From Flavobacteriaceae bacterium UBA3611 (GTDB lineage Bacteria > Bacteroidota > Bacteroidia > Flavobacteriales > Flavobacteriaceae), in the NCBI GenBank assembly GCA_002375495.1, contig DFLU01000009.1, forward strand, positions 94,579 through 158,578: a stretch of 64,000 nt of DNA, read 5' to 3'. This document shows positions 34,015 to 40,932 of the stretch, piece by piece (within the stretch, counting starts at the first letter, position 1; each line of letters starts with the position of its first letter). The notes under the pieces are model-generated. The model was not told the DNA's origin. It worked only from the letters and a program-made list of their open reading frames with translations, and searched no databases. Both the position numbers and the translations under genes were made by a program.

Positions 34015-34878
34015 ATGCAAGAAGTTAAAATCATAGAATGTCCCAGAGACGCCATGCAAGGTATTAAAGATTGGATTCCTACCGAGCAGAAGGTGCAATA
34101 CATCCAATCGTTGCTGCGATGTGGCTTCGATACAATCGATTTTGGAAGTTTTGTCTCTCCAAAGGCCATTCCGCAAATGCAAGATACGGCAGAAGTACTG
34201 GCGCAACTCGACCTTTCTGCTACCCGAAGTAAATTATTGGCAATTGTTGCCAATGTACGTGGGGCAGAGGCAGCCGTACAGCATCCCGAGATTCAATATC
34301 TAGGGTATCCGTTTTCTATTTCAGAGAATTTCCAAATGCGAAATACGCATAAAACCATTGCACAGTCTATTGTTATCCTCGAGCAGATTTTAGAACTGGC
34401 AGATAAGCACAACAAAGAAGTGGTCACCTATCTTTCTATGGGGTTCGGGAATCCGTATGGCGACCCGTGGAATGTTGATATTGTAGGGGAGTGGGCACAG
34501 CGCTTAGCAGATATGGGCGTTTCTATTTTGTCGCTTAGCGATACGGTGGGGAGTTCAACCCCCGATATTATTACGTATCTGTTTTCAGAATTAATTCCGA
34601 AATACCCTGCCATCGAGTTTGGTGCCCATTTGCATACCACACCTACCGCTTGGCACGAAAAGATAGCTGCTGCCTACGAAGCGGGCTGCCAAAGATTTGA
34701 TGGTGCCATACAAGGGTTTGGAGGTTGCCCAATGGCCAAAGATGAATTGACGGGAAATATGCCTACTGAAAAGATGCTGAGTTTTTTTACTGCTGAAAAG
34801 GTAACGACCCATATCAACCCCATGTCTTTTGAAAGTTCCCACAACGAAGCAACCAAGATTTTTACAAAATATCACTGA
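34015..34878 (+). CDS. Hydroxymethylglutaryl-CoA lyase
   Basis: Cleaves HMG-CoA to acetyl-CoA and acetoacetate, the last step of leucine (and ketone) degradation. The start is taken at the ATG (MQEVKIIECPRDAMQG) rather than the TTG three codons upstream; 287 residues. TIM barrel with CPRDAMQG (metal and catalytic residues at the N-terminus), GAHLHTTP (two metal-ligand His) and GFGGCPMAKDELTGNMPTE (catalytic Cys loop). Together with the leucine dehydrogenase 6 kb upstream it fits branched-chain amino-acid catabolism. The stop codon shares one base with the next start (TGATG), indicating translational coupling. Confidence 0.93.
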   Translation: MQEVKIIECPRDAMQGIKDWIPTEQKVQYIQSLLRCGFDTIDFGSFVSPKAIPQMQDTAEVLAQLDLSATRSKLLAIVANVRGAEAAVQHPEIQYLGYPFSISENFQMRNTHKTIAQSIVILEQILELADKHNKEVVTYLSMGFGNPYGDPWNVDIVGEWAQRLADMGVSILSLSDTVGSSTPDIITYLFSELIPKYPAIEFGAHLHTTPTAWHEKIAAAYEAGCQRFDGAIQGFGGCPMAKDELTGNMPTEKMLSFFTAEKVTTHINPMSFESSHNEATKIFTKYH

Positions 34879-36473
34879 TGAAATCAACTTTAACATCTTA
34901 CAGAAATCACAACCGAAACAATCTTTTAATTCGGAATGTGGCTGCGCACGGCCTTATTTTGTTGTTTATCGCTTTAGTAGTTTCCGGATGTAAATCGACT
35001 GTAAAAACGGTACAACCTTCAAACGCAGATGAAGTGCATTTTAAAATTGTTCAGTTAAACGATGTGTATGAGATTGCCCCTCTAAGTGGCGGACAATACG
35101 GAGGTATGTCACGGGTTGCCCATGTGGTAGATTCCATTCGAGCTATAAACGACAATACATTTCTGGTCATGGCAGGCGATTTTTTAAATCCGTCGCTGCT
35201 AGGAACCGTCAAAGTAGATGGCGAACGCGTTCGAGGTAAACACATGATTGAGGTTATGAATGCGATGGATTTCGACTTGGCAACTTTTGGGAATCATGAA
35301 TTCGATCTTTCAGAAGAAGACCTACAAAAGCGCTTGAACGAGTCTGAGTTTTCATGGACATCTGCCAATGTATTTCAAAATACAGATGACGGACCCTCAA
35401 GTTTTCAAGTGTACCGAAATGCAGATACAGTACGGGTGCCCGATGTATATCAATTTCAGATAAAAAGGGCAGATACCGTTGCAGCCACCGTAGGGATATT
35501 TAGTGTTACTCTAGATTCAAACCCCCGAGAATATGTATACTACAGCGACTACCTATTTGAAGCAAAAACAGCTTTCGTTACCTTAAAGGCTAAAGGTGCA
35601 GATATGATTTTTGGCCTCACACACTTGTCTTTGGAGCAAGACAAAGAAGTAGCTCGCTCCTTGCCGGAAGTCCCATTTATTATGGGCGGGCATGAACACA
35701 ATCATATGTTGGTTCCTGTAGAGACGAGTATCATCGCAAAAGCAGATGCGAATGCCAAGACTATTTATGTGCATAGTTTCACTTATAATTTGAAAACAAA
35801 AAAATTAGAAATTGATTCTCAATTAATGCCCATAACCGACCGAGTAGCATCAAGCCCTCGTGTGAAAGCTGTGGTTACAAAATGGAATGACATTCTGGAT
35901 GAAAAGATTAAGGAAGTTATATCAAATCCTGATGAAGTGGTCTACCGTGCGATTGTACCATTAGATGGCACCGATAGTGCCAATAGAAGTAGACAGACCA
36001 ATCTGGGTAAAATTGTGACCAAAGGAATGGCTGCTGCTTATCTAAATGAGGTAGACATGGTTATCGTAAATGGAGGCTCGTTTCGTTTGGACGATATGTT
36101 AGAAGGAGATGTTACTAGTTTAGACATATTTAGAGTGTTGCCTTTTGGGGGAAGTGTTATTAAGGTTGAGCTGAAAGGCTCACTGTTGAAAAAAGTATTA
36201 GATTATGGCGAATCACAACGTGGTACGGGTGCTTATTTGCACAGAATGAATGTAACCAAAGCAGCGGGTGATGGCTCATGGATGTTTAACGGGACTGCAA
36301 TACAAGATGAAACAGTATATAAGGTAGCCATGAGTGACTTTTTAATGAAGGGCTTCGACATCCCATTTCTTATACCTGGAAATGAAGGGGTTGTTTCGGT
36401 CTATGAGCCGAAGGAACAGGAACTTGCTTACGATATCCGAAAGGCAGTCATAGAATCATTGTTAAATGATTAA
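34878..36473 (+). CDS. Lipoprotein 5'-nucleotidase/metallophosphatase (UshA-like)
   Basis: A 531-residue protein with a late lipobox (LVVSGC, Cys38) after a hydrophobic stretch at about 23-37. The first domain is a calcineurin-type metallophosphatase (about 50-300): QLNDVYE instead of the canonical D-x-H, GNHEFD and GGHEHNHM. The second is a 5'-nucleotidase C domain (about 330-510) with NLGKIVTKGM and VNGGSFRLDDMLEGD, the substrate-clamping part. It is expected to hydrolyse periplasmic or extracellular nucleotides or sugar-nucleotides. The first motif lacks the usual His (DVYE for D-x-H), which might lower or alter activity. It overlaps HMG-CoA lyase by one base, although the functions look unrelated. 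Confidence 0.9.
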   Translation: MKSTLTSYRNHNRNNLLIRNVAAHGLILLFIALVVSGCKSTVKTVQPSNADEVHFKIVQLNDVYEIAPLSGGQYGGMSRVAHVVDSIRAINDNTFLVMAGDFLNPSLLGTVKVDGERVRGKHMIEVMNAMDFDLATFGNHEFDLSEEDLQKRLNESEFSWTSANVFQNTDDGPSSFQVYRNADTVRVPDVYQFQIKRADTVAATVGIFSVTLDSNPREYVYYSDYLFEAKTAFVTLKAKGADMIFGLTHLSLEQDKEVARSLPEVPFIMGGHEHNHMLVPVETSIIAKADANAKTIYVHSFTYNLKTKKLEIDSQLMPITDRVASSPRVKAVVTKWNDILDEKIKEVISNPDEVVYRAIVPLDGTDSANRSRQTNLGKIVTKGMAAAYLNEVDMVIVNGGSFRLDDMLEGDVTSLDIFRVLPFGGSVIKVELKGSLLKKVLDYGESQRGTGAYLHRMNVTKAAGDGSWMFNGTAIQDETVYKVAMSDFLMKGFDIPFLIPGNEGVVSVYEPKEQELAYDIRKAVIESLLND

Positions 36474-36487
36474 AATATCCTCTTGAA

Positions 36488-36510
36488 TAACTTAGAATTA
36501 TTCTAAATAA
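36488..36510 (+). promoter_or_regulatory. Putative iron-box (Fur-type) operator A
   Basis: Left half TAACTTAGA (36488-36496) and right half TCTAAATAA (36502-36510) form a 9-5-9 inverted repeat with two mismatches. It ends four bases upstream of the -7 box TATTTTTG (36515-36522), so a bound repressor would cover the promoter of the haem-binding-domain gene. Confidence 0.5.
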
Positions 36511-36514
36511 TAAT

Positions 36515-36522
36515 TATTTTTG
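36515..36522 (+). promoter_or_regulatory. -7 box for the haem-binding-domain gene
   Basis: TATTTTTG fits TAnnTTTG, 19 bases before the start codon and just downstream of operator A. Confidence 0.45.
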
Positions 36523-36541
36523 CCACATTAAATCAGCTACT

Positions 36542-37021
36542 ATGAAAAAATTTGTTCGTTATTTTTTGATTCTCGCCTTATTGGCATTGGTAATACTGCA
36601 ATTTGTTCGCCCAGAAAAAAATCAAGGTGGGTACGAAGGTGTTATTCCTTTTGAAAATGAAACAAAACCGAGTGTTGCCGTAGCTGAAATTTTAAAAACC
36701 AATTGTTACGATTGCCATAGCAACCAGACACAATATCCTTGGTATGCTGAAATTGCTCCTTTTTCATTGTGGTTAGATGATCATATTGAACACGGTAAAG
36801 GACATTTCAACGTTTCTGAATGGAACACCTATTCTGCCAAGAAAAAAGATCACAAACTTGAAGAACTTATCGAAATGGTAGAAGAGGGAGAGATGCCACT
36901 CGACTCTTATACTTGGCTGCATGGCGACCTGTCTAGTGAAGATACCAAGTTGCTGTTACAATGGGCTGGATTAGCTCGTTTACAGTACAAAGACCAACTC
37001 GAAGTTTCTACGGGAAAATAA
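36542..37021 (+). CDS. Haem-binding-domain (cytochrome-like) membrane-anchored protein
   Basis: A 159-residue protein with an N-terminal hydrophobic anchor or signal (6-22) and no lipobox. The core is the Haem_bd family domain: NCYDCHSNQTQYPWYAEIAPFSLWLDDH, where Cys55-x-x-Cys58-His59 is a c-type haem attachment motif. It probably lies in the periplasm, taking part in electron transfer or haem handling. It is followed 111 bases later by the DUF4856/imelysin/HTTM/TonB-receptor unit, and its promoter carries the same 9-5-9 repeat as that unit, suggesting common iron-responsive control. Confidence 0.88.
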   Translation: MKKFVRYFLILALLALVILQFVRPEKNQGGYEGVIPFENETKPSVAVAEILKTNCYDCHSNQTQYPWYAEIAPFSLWLDDHIEHGKGHFNVSEWNTYSAKKKDHKLEELIEMVEEGEMPLDSYTWLHGDLSSEDTKLLLQWAGLARLQYKDQLEVSTGK

Positions 37022-37030
37022 TCCCTATTT

Positions 37031-37053
37031 TTATTTAAAATAAATCTAAATAA
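37031..37053 (+). promoter_or_regulatory. Putative iron-box operator B
   Basis: TTATTTAAA (37031-37039) and TCTAAATAA (37045-37053) form a 9-5-9 inverted repeat with one mismatch, the best of the three copies. It ends two bases before the -33 TTG of the DUF4856 promoter. Confidence 0.55.
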
Positions 37054-37055
37054 CC

Positions 37056-37086
37056 TTGCGTAAGTAATTTTTCAATTTTATTTTTG
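37056..37086 (+). promoter_or_regulatory. Promoter of the DUF4856-imelysin-HTTM-TonB unit
   Basis: TTG (37056-37058), 20-base spacer, TATTTTTG (37079-37086): a good Bacteroidota promoter. Predicted transcript start is near 37092, giving a leader of about 41 bases. It is flanked by operator B upstream and operator C downstream. Confidence 0.65.
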
Positions 37087-37102
37087 CGACTGAAAACAAT
37101 CA

Positions 37103-37125
37103 CTATTTATATCCAGTCTAAATAA
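37103..37125 (+). promoter_or_regulatory. Putative iron-box operator C
   Basis: CTATTTATA (37103-37111) and TCTAAATAA (37117-37125) form a third 9-5-9 inverted repeat (two mismatches). It lies in the leader between the predicted transcript start and the DUF4856 start codon. Confidence 0.5.
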
Positions 37126-37132
37126 AAACAAT

Positions 37133-38362
37133 ATGAAAAATTTACTTTTTGCAGCTACCTTTATTTCGGTGTTATTTGCTTCTTGCTCTTCAGATGATGA
37201 CAATGGCACAGCCATGGAAATAGACAATGAGGTAGTTGCACCAGCTACCTATACTTTTACCCGTAACGGAGAAAATTCGGTTTCTTTTAGTGGTCAAACC
37301 ACCCGAATTATGATGGCAGGTGAGTTGGTATCGGCTTTTAAAAATTTCGATACCGCTACCGAAAACTCTCTCAAAGCAATGTTTGCCCACGTTGAAGGTG
37401 CTGCCGATTTTGATTCAGATGCTCTTAATGCATCAGACAAAAACGTTCGAAGTAAAACTGCTGCTTCAACCGATTATTTTGCTGCTAATACCACCGAAAG
37501 TACCTTGATTAAAAATACCTTCGACTCGTATATCACCACACAAACCTCCGAAGTTTTTCCAAATGAGAATACAGTGGCCGAACCAGGAACTGCTGGTCAG
37601 ATCGCAGACGGTTCATCAGTTCGGTACGTAACAAGCCAAGGACTTGAAATGAACCAATTATTTGCCAAAGGTCTTATTGGGGCTTTAATGGCAGACCAAA
37701 TGCTTAATAATTACCTCGGAACTGCTGTATTAGATGAAGCCGATAACCGTTCTAATAACGATAATGATATCACCGAAACCGATAAAGCGTACACCACCAT
37801 GGAACACAAATGGGACGAAGCGTATGGGTATTTATTCGGAACAAGCGCAGACCCTGCAAATCCGTTGGCTACCATAGGCGAGGACGATAGTTTTTTAAAT
37901 AAATATGTGGGAAGTGTAGCTGGCGATAGCGATTTCTCTGAAATAGCTACGGAAATCTTTGATGCTTTTAAATTGGGTCGTGCAGCCATTGTAGCAAAAA
38001 ATTACGAAGTGAGAGATGCACAAGCCGCAATCATCCGCCAGAAAATTTCAGAAGTAATTGCAATTCGAGCCATTTATTACTTGCAAAATGGAAAAACTGC
38101 CATTGAAAACGAAGACTTTGGAGCTGCGTTCCATGACCTTTCTGAAGGGTACGGTTTTGTATACAGCCTTCGATTTACAAGAAATAACCAAGATGATAAC
38201 TCCTTCTTCACACGAAGTGAAGTAGACGAATTTACCGAGGCAATGTTAAATGATGGTGAACATGGTCTTTGGGATGTAAATCCAGCCACCTTAGATACCA
38301 TTTCAGAAGCAATTGCCGCTAAATTTTCATTTACAGTTGCACAAGCCGCGACTGCAGATTGA
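37133..38362 (+). CDS. DUF4856 family lipoprotein
   Basis: A 409-residue lipoprotein (signal ends LFASC, Cys18, then acidic SSDDDN, typical of surface or outer-membrane retention in flavobacteria). The rest is a DUF4856 domain, mostly helical: YTFTRNGENSVSFSGQTTRIMMAGEL, GLEMNQLFAKGLIGALMADQMLNNYL, and MEHKWDEAYGYLFG. DUF4856 proteins are found next to imelysin genes and may share the same helical-bundle ancestry, but no biochemical function is known. It is the first gene of a four-gene unit controlled by a promoter flanked by two putative iron boxes. A hairpin follows the stop codon. Confidence 0.88.
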   Translation: MKNLLFAATFISVLFASCSSDDDNGTAMEIDNEVVAPATYTFTRNGENSVSFSGQTTRIMMAGELVSAFKNFDTATENSLKAMFAHVEGAADFDSDALNASDKNVRSKTAASTDYFAANTTESTLIKNTFDSYITTQTSEVFPNENTVAEPGTAGQIADGSSVRYVTSQGLEMNQLFAKGLIGALMADQMLNNYLGTAVLDEADNRSNNDNDITETDKAYTTMEHKWDEAYGYLFGTSADPANPLATIGEDDSFLNKYVGSVAGDSDFSEIATEIFDAFKLGRAAIVAKNYEVRDAQAAIIRQKISEVIAIRAIYYLQNGKTAIENEDFGAAFHDLSEGYGFVYSLRFTRNNQDDNSFFTRSEVDEFTEAMLNDGEHGLWDVNPATLDTISEAIAAKFSFTVAQAATAD

Positions 38363-38380
38363 TTTATAATGAATAGCCAC

Positions 38381-38420
38381 AGCAACCGATTTTCATAACA
38401 GGAATCGGTTGCTACCTTTT
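38381..38420 (+). terminator. Intercistronic hairpin with T-rich tail (partial terminator) after DUF4856
   Basis: AGCAACCGATT (38381-38391) pairs perfectly with AATCGGTTGCT (38403-38413) around an 11-base loop, and ACCTTTTTCTCTTT follows. It lies between DUF4856 and imelysin, so it either reduces transcription of the downstream genes or protects the 3' end of the first message. Confidence 0.65.
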
Positions 38421-38446
38421 TCTCTTTACGCCTATAATTTGAAACT

Positions 38447-39565
38447 ATGAAGCATTTATTTTTAATACTCTCTACCTTAGTAATCGTGTGGTCTTGTTCT
38501 ACCGATGACGATCCACAAACCCAAGAGGAGCCAAGCGCAAGTTTTAATCGGCAGGCAATGTTGGTAAATTGGGCAGATAAAATTATCGTGCCCGCCTATC
38601 GAGATTTTCAGCAAAGTACAAACGAACTTCAAAGGAGAACGGTAGAATTTACTGCCACTCCAAACGAAGTAAATCTTGCGACATTGAGAAATCAATGGAT
38701 TACCTCGTACAGAGCTTTTCAAAAGGTGTCGATGTTTGAAATCGGTCGGGCTGAACAACTTAGATTTAGAGACCGTTTGAATACGTATCCTGTGAATGTT
38801 GCTGAAGTTGAAGATTTTATCGCCACAGGCGATTATAACTTCGAGTTACCGTCTACCAATGATGCACAGGGCTTTCCCGCAATGGATTATCTTCTCAACG
38901 GACTCGCGCCTACAGACGCTGAAATCGCAAATATATATTTCGGAAGTAATGGCCTTGCTCATAAAGCATATCTCGAAGCAGTAGTTGAAAGTATCCATGT
39001 GTTGGCCACCGATGTATATAATAATTGGGAAACTAGCTTTCGTGATGATTTTGTAGCGAACAATGGTTTTTCGGCATCAGCATCGGTAGATAAGCTTACA
39101 AACGATTTTATCTTTTACTTCGAAAAGTCACTGCGGGCAGGAAAGATTGGAATCCCGGCCGGAGTGTTTTCTAACGAACCGCTTCCGCAAAATGTAGAAG
39201 GGTTATACTATGGTTATCTATCAAAAATATTAGCGCTCGATGCGCTCGATGCCGCAGAAGGCTTTTTTAGGGGAAGAACAAACAATACTGGAAATGTTTA
39301 CGGCGAAAGTTTTGAAACTTACTTAGACTTCTTGAATACCATAAAAAATGGAGCAGATTTAAGTGACCTGATCATCGCCCAGTTTGAAGAAGCTCGCGTT
39401 GCTATCGAATTACTGAATACTGACTTTACAGAACAGATTGCAACCGATAACACTGCCATGTTAAACGCGTATGATGAACTACAACGCAACGTGATTTTGC
39501 TAAAAGTAGACATGCTTCAAGCATTGAGTATTGATGTTGATTATGTAGATACCGACGGAGATTAA
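38447..39565 (+). CDS. Imelysin-family iron-uptake lipoprotein
   Basis: A 372-residue lipoprotein (signal ends VWSC, Cys17, then STDDDP). It belongs to the imelysin-like family (M75/IrpA/EfeO-M type), helical-bundle proteins of the envelope that are usually iron-regulated and assist iron uptake. Seen: a four-helix pattern with FEIGRAEQLRFRDRLNTYPVNV and GFPAMDYLLNGL. The canonical GxHxxE motif is not kept: positions 142-147 read GFPAMD, with Pro replacing His and Asp replacing Glu. This places it in the divergent branch and implies it may not bind metal in the same way. Its stop overlaps the HTTM start by one base (TAATG). Confidence 0.92.
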   Translation: MKHLFLILSTLVIVWSCSTDDDPQTQEEPSASFNRQAMLVNWADKIIVPAYRDFQQSTNELQRRTVEFTATPNEVNLATLRNQWITSYRAFQKVSMFEIGRAEQLRFRDRLNTYPVNVAEVEDFIATGDYNFELPSTNDAQGFPAMDYLLNGLAPTDAEIANIYFGSNGLAHKAYLEAVVESIHVLATDVYNNWETSFRDDFVANNGFSASASVDKLTNDFIFYFEKSLRAGKIGIPAGVFSNEPLPQNVEGLYYGYLSKILALDALDAAEGFFRGRTNNTGNVYGESFETYLDFLNTIKNGADLSDLIIAQFEEARVAIELLNTDFTEQIATDNTAMLNAYDELQRNVILLKVDMLQALSIDVDYVDTDGD

Positions 39566-40929
39566 TGGCCTTTAAACTGAACAACTACTTCAACACTACT
39601 ACACAGGCCGCCCCTTTGGCGGTCTTTCGTATATTATTTGGTGTGATGATGTTTTTCAGTATTCTCAGGTTTTGGGCCAATGGTTGGATTGAAAAGCTAT
39701 ACATCGAGCCACAATTCCATTTTACCTATTATGGCTTCGATTGGGTAAAGCCCTTCGGAAATGGGACGTACCTTTTATTTGCTATCTGTGCTTTGGCAGC
39801 ACTCATGGTGGCGGTTGGGTACAAATATCGATGGGCCATGCTCATCTTCTTTTTGAGTTTTACCTACATCGAATTGATGGATAAAACCACCTACCTCAAC
39901 CATTATTACTTTATTAGCTGTATCGCTTTTTTGATGCTTTTTTTGCCTGCGCACCACTATTTCTCGGTTGATGCAAAACGCAAACCACATCTTGCCTCGT
40001 TTACAATCCCTAGTTGGACCATCGATAGCATAAAACTGCTTTTAAGCATTGTTTATTTTTATGCAGGGCTTGCAAAACTAAACAGCGATTGGTTGGTGAA
40101 AGCAATGCCTCTTAAAATCTGGTTGCCCTCAAAGTATGATATCCCCGTTATTGGTGAACTTCTGCAACAAGAATGGATGCATTATGCCTTTAGCTGGGGA
40201 GGTGCAGCATACGACCTTGTCATTCCTTTTTTACTGTGGAATAGAAAAACCCGAGTGTTTGCGTTTATCTTGGTAGTGGTTTTCCATGTGTTGACCCGAG
40301 TACTTTTTCCTATCGGAATGTTCCCCTTTATCATGATCTTAAGTACCCTCATTTTTTTCGATTCAAGGTTTCACCACAAAGTGCTCCAATTTATTTCCAA
40401 AATCTTCCGAATATCTAAGACTGCCTGGGATGCCCAACTAAAAACCATAGCTCCCCAACCGGTAAAGAACTTCAAACGGTATGTTGTGGGTGCCTTTTTG
40501 GTATTTCAATTGCTATTTCCGTGGCGCTACTTGGCATACCCAAACGAACTGTTCTGGACCGAAGAAGGCTATCGGTTTTCATGGCGGGTGATGCTTATGG
40601 AAAAAGCTGGGTATGCCCAATTTACCATTAAAAACGGCACGACTGGAAAGCAATTCCGTGTAGACAATTCAGATTTTTTAACACCGCTTCAAGAAAAACA
40701 GATGAGCTTTCAGCCCGATTTTATATTGCAATACGCACATTTCTTGGGCGATCATTTTTCGGCCCAAGGACATCAAGATGTAGAAGTTTATGTAGAGAAT
40801 TATGTGGCGCTTAACGGAAGGTTGAGCCAACCTTATATAGACCCAACCATAGATTTATTAGAACGGGAAGATAGCTTCGCACCAAAAGATTTTATTTTAC
40901 CCTTCAACGATTCGATTAAAGGATTATAG
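39565..40929 (+). CDS. HTTM-domain (vitamin K gamma-carboxylase-like) membrane protein
   Basis: A 454-residue polytopic membrane protein with about six to seven hydrophobic segments in the first 330 residues. It has the HTTM-family layout: AAPLAVFRILFGVMMFFSILRF near the start, DKTTYLNHYYFISCIAFLMLFLPA, and GLAKLNSDWLVKAMPLKIWLP. A soluble C-terminal domain (about 340-454) with FRVDNSDFLTPLQEKQM and a WRVMLMEKAGY-like region follows. HTTM is the membrane part of animal vitamin-K-dependent carboxylase; bacterial members are mostly uncharacterised. Both ends overlap or nearly abut its neighbours (imelysin by 1 base, TonB receptor gap 3), so it is translationally coupled and part of the iron-uptake unit. 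Confidence 0.88.
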   Translation: MAFKLNNYFNTTTQAAPLAVFRILFGVMMFFSILRFWANGWIEKLYIEPQFHFTYYGFDWVKPFGNGTYLLFAICALAALMVAVGYKYRWAMLIFFLSFTYIELMDKTTYLNHYYFISCIAFLMLFLPAHHYFSVDAKRKPHLASFTIPSWTIDSIKLLLSIVYFYAGLAKLNSDWLVKAMPLKIWLPSKYDIPVIGELLQQEWMHYAFSWGGAAYDLVIPFLLWNRKTRVFAFILVVVFHVLTRVLFPIGMFPFIMILSTLIFFDSRFHHKVLQFISKIFRISKTAWDAQLKTIAPQPVKNFKRYVVGAFLVFQLLFPWRYLAYPNELFWTEEGYRFSWRVMLMEKAGYAQFTIKNGTTGKQFRVDNSDFLTPLQEKQMSFQPDFILQYAHFLGDHFSAQGHQDVEVYVENYVALNGRLSQPYIDPTIDLLEREDSFAPKDFILPFNDSIKGL

Positions 40930-40932
40930 TAC

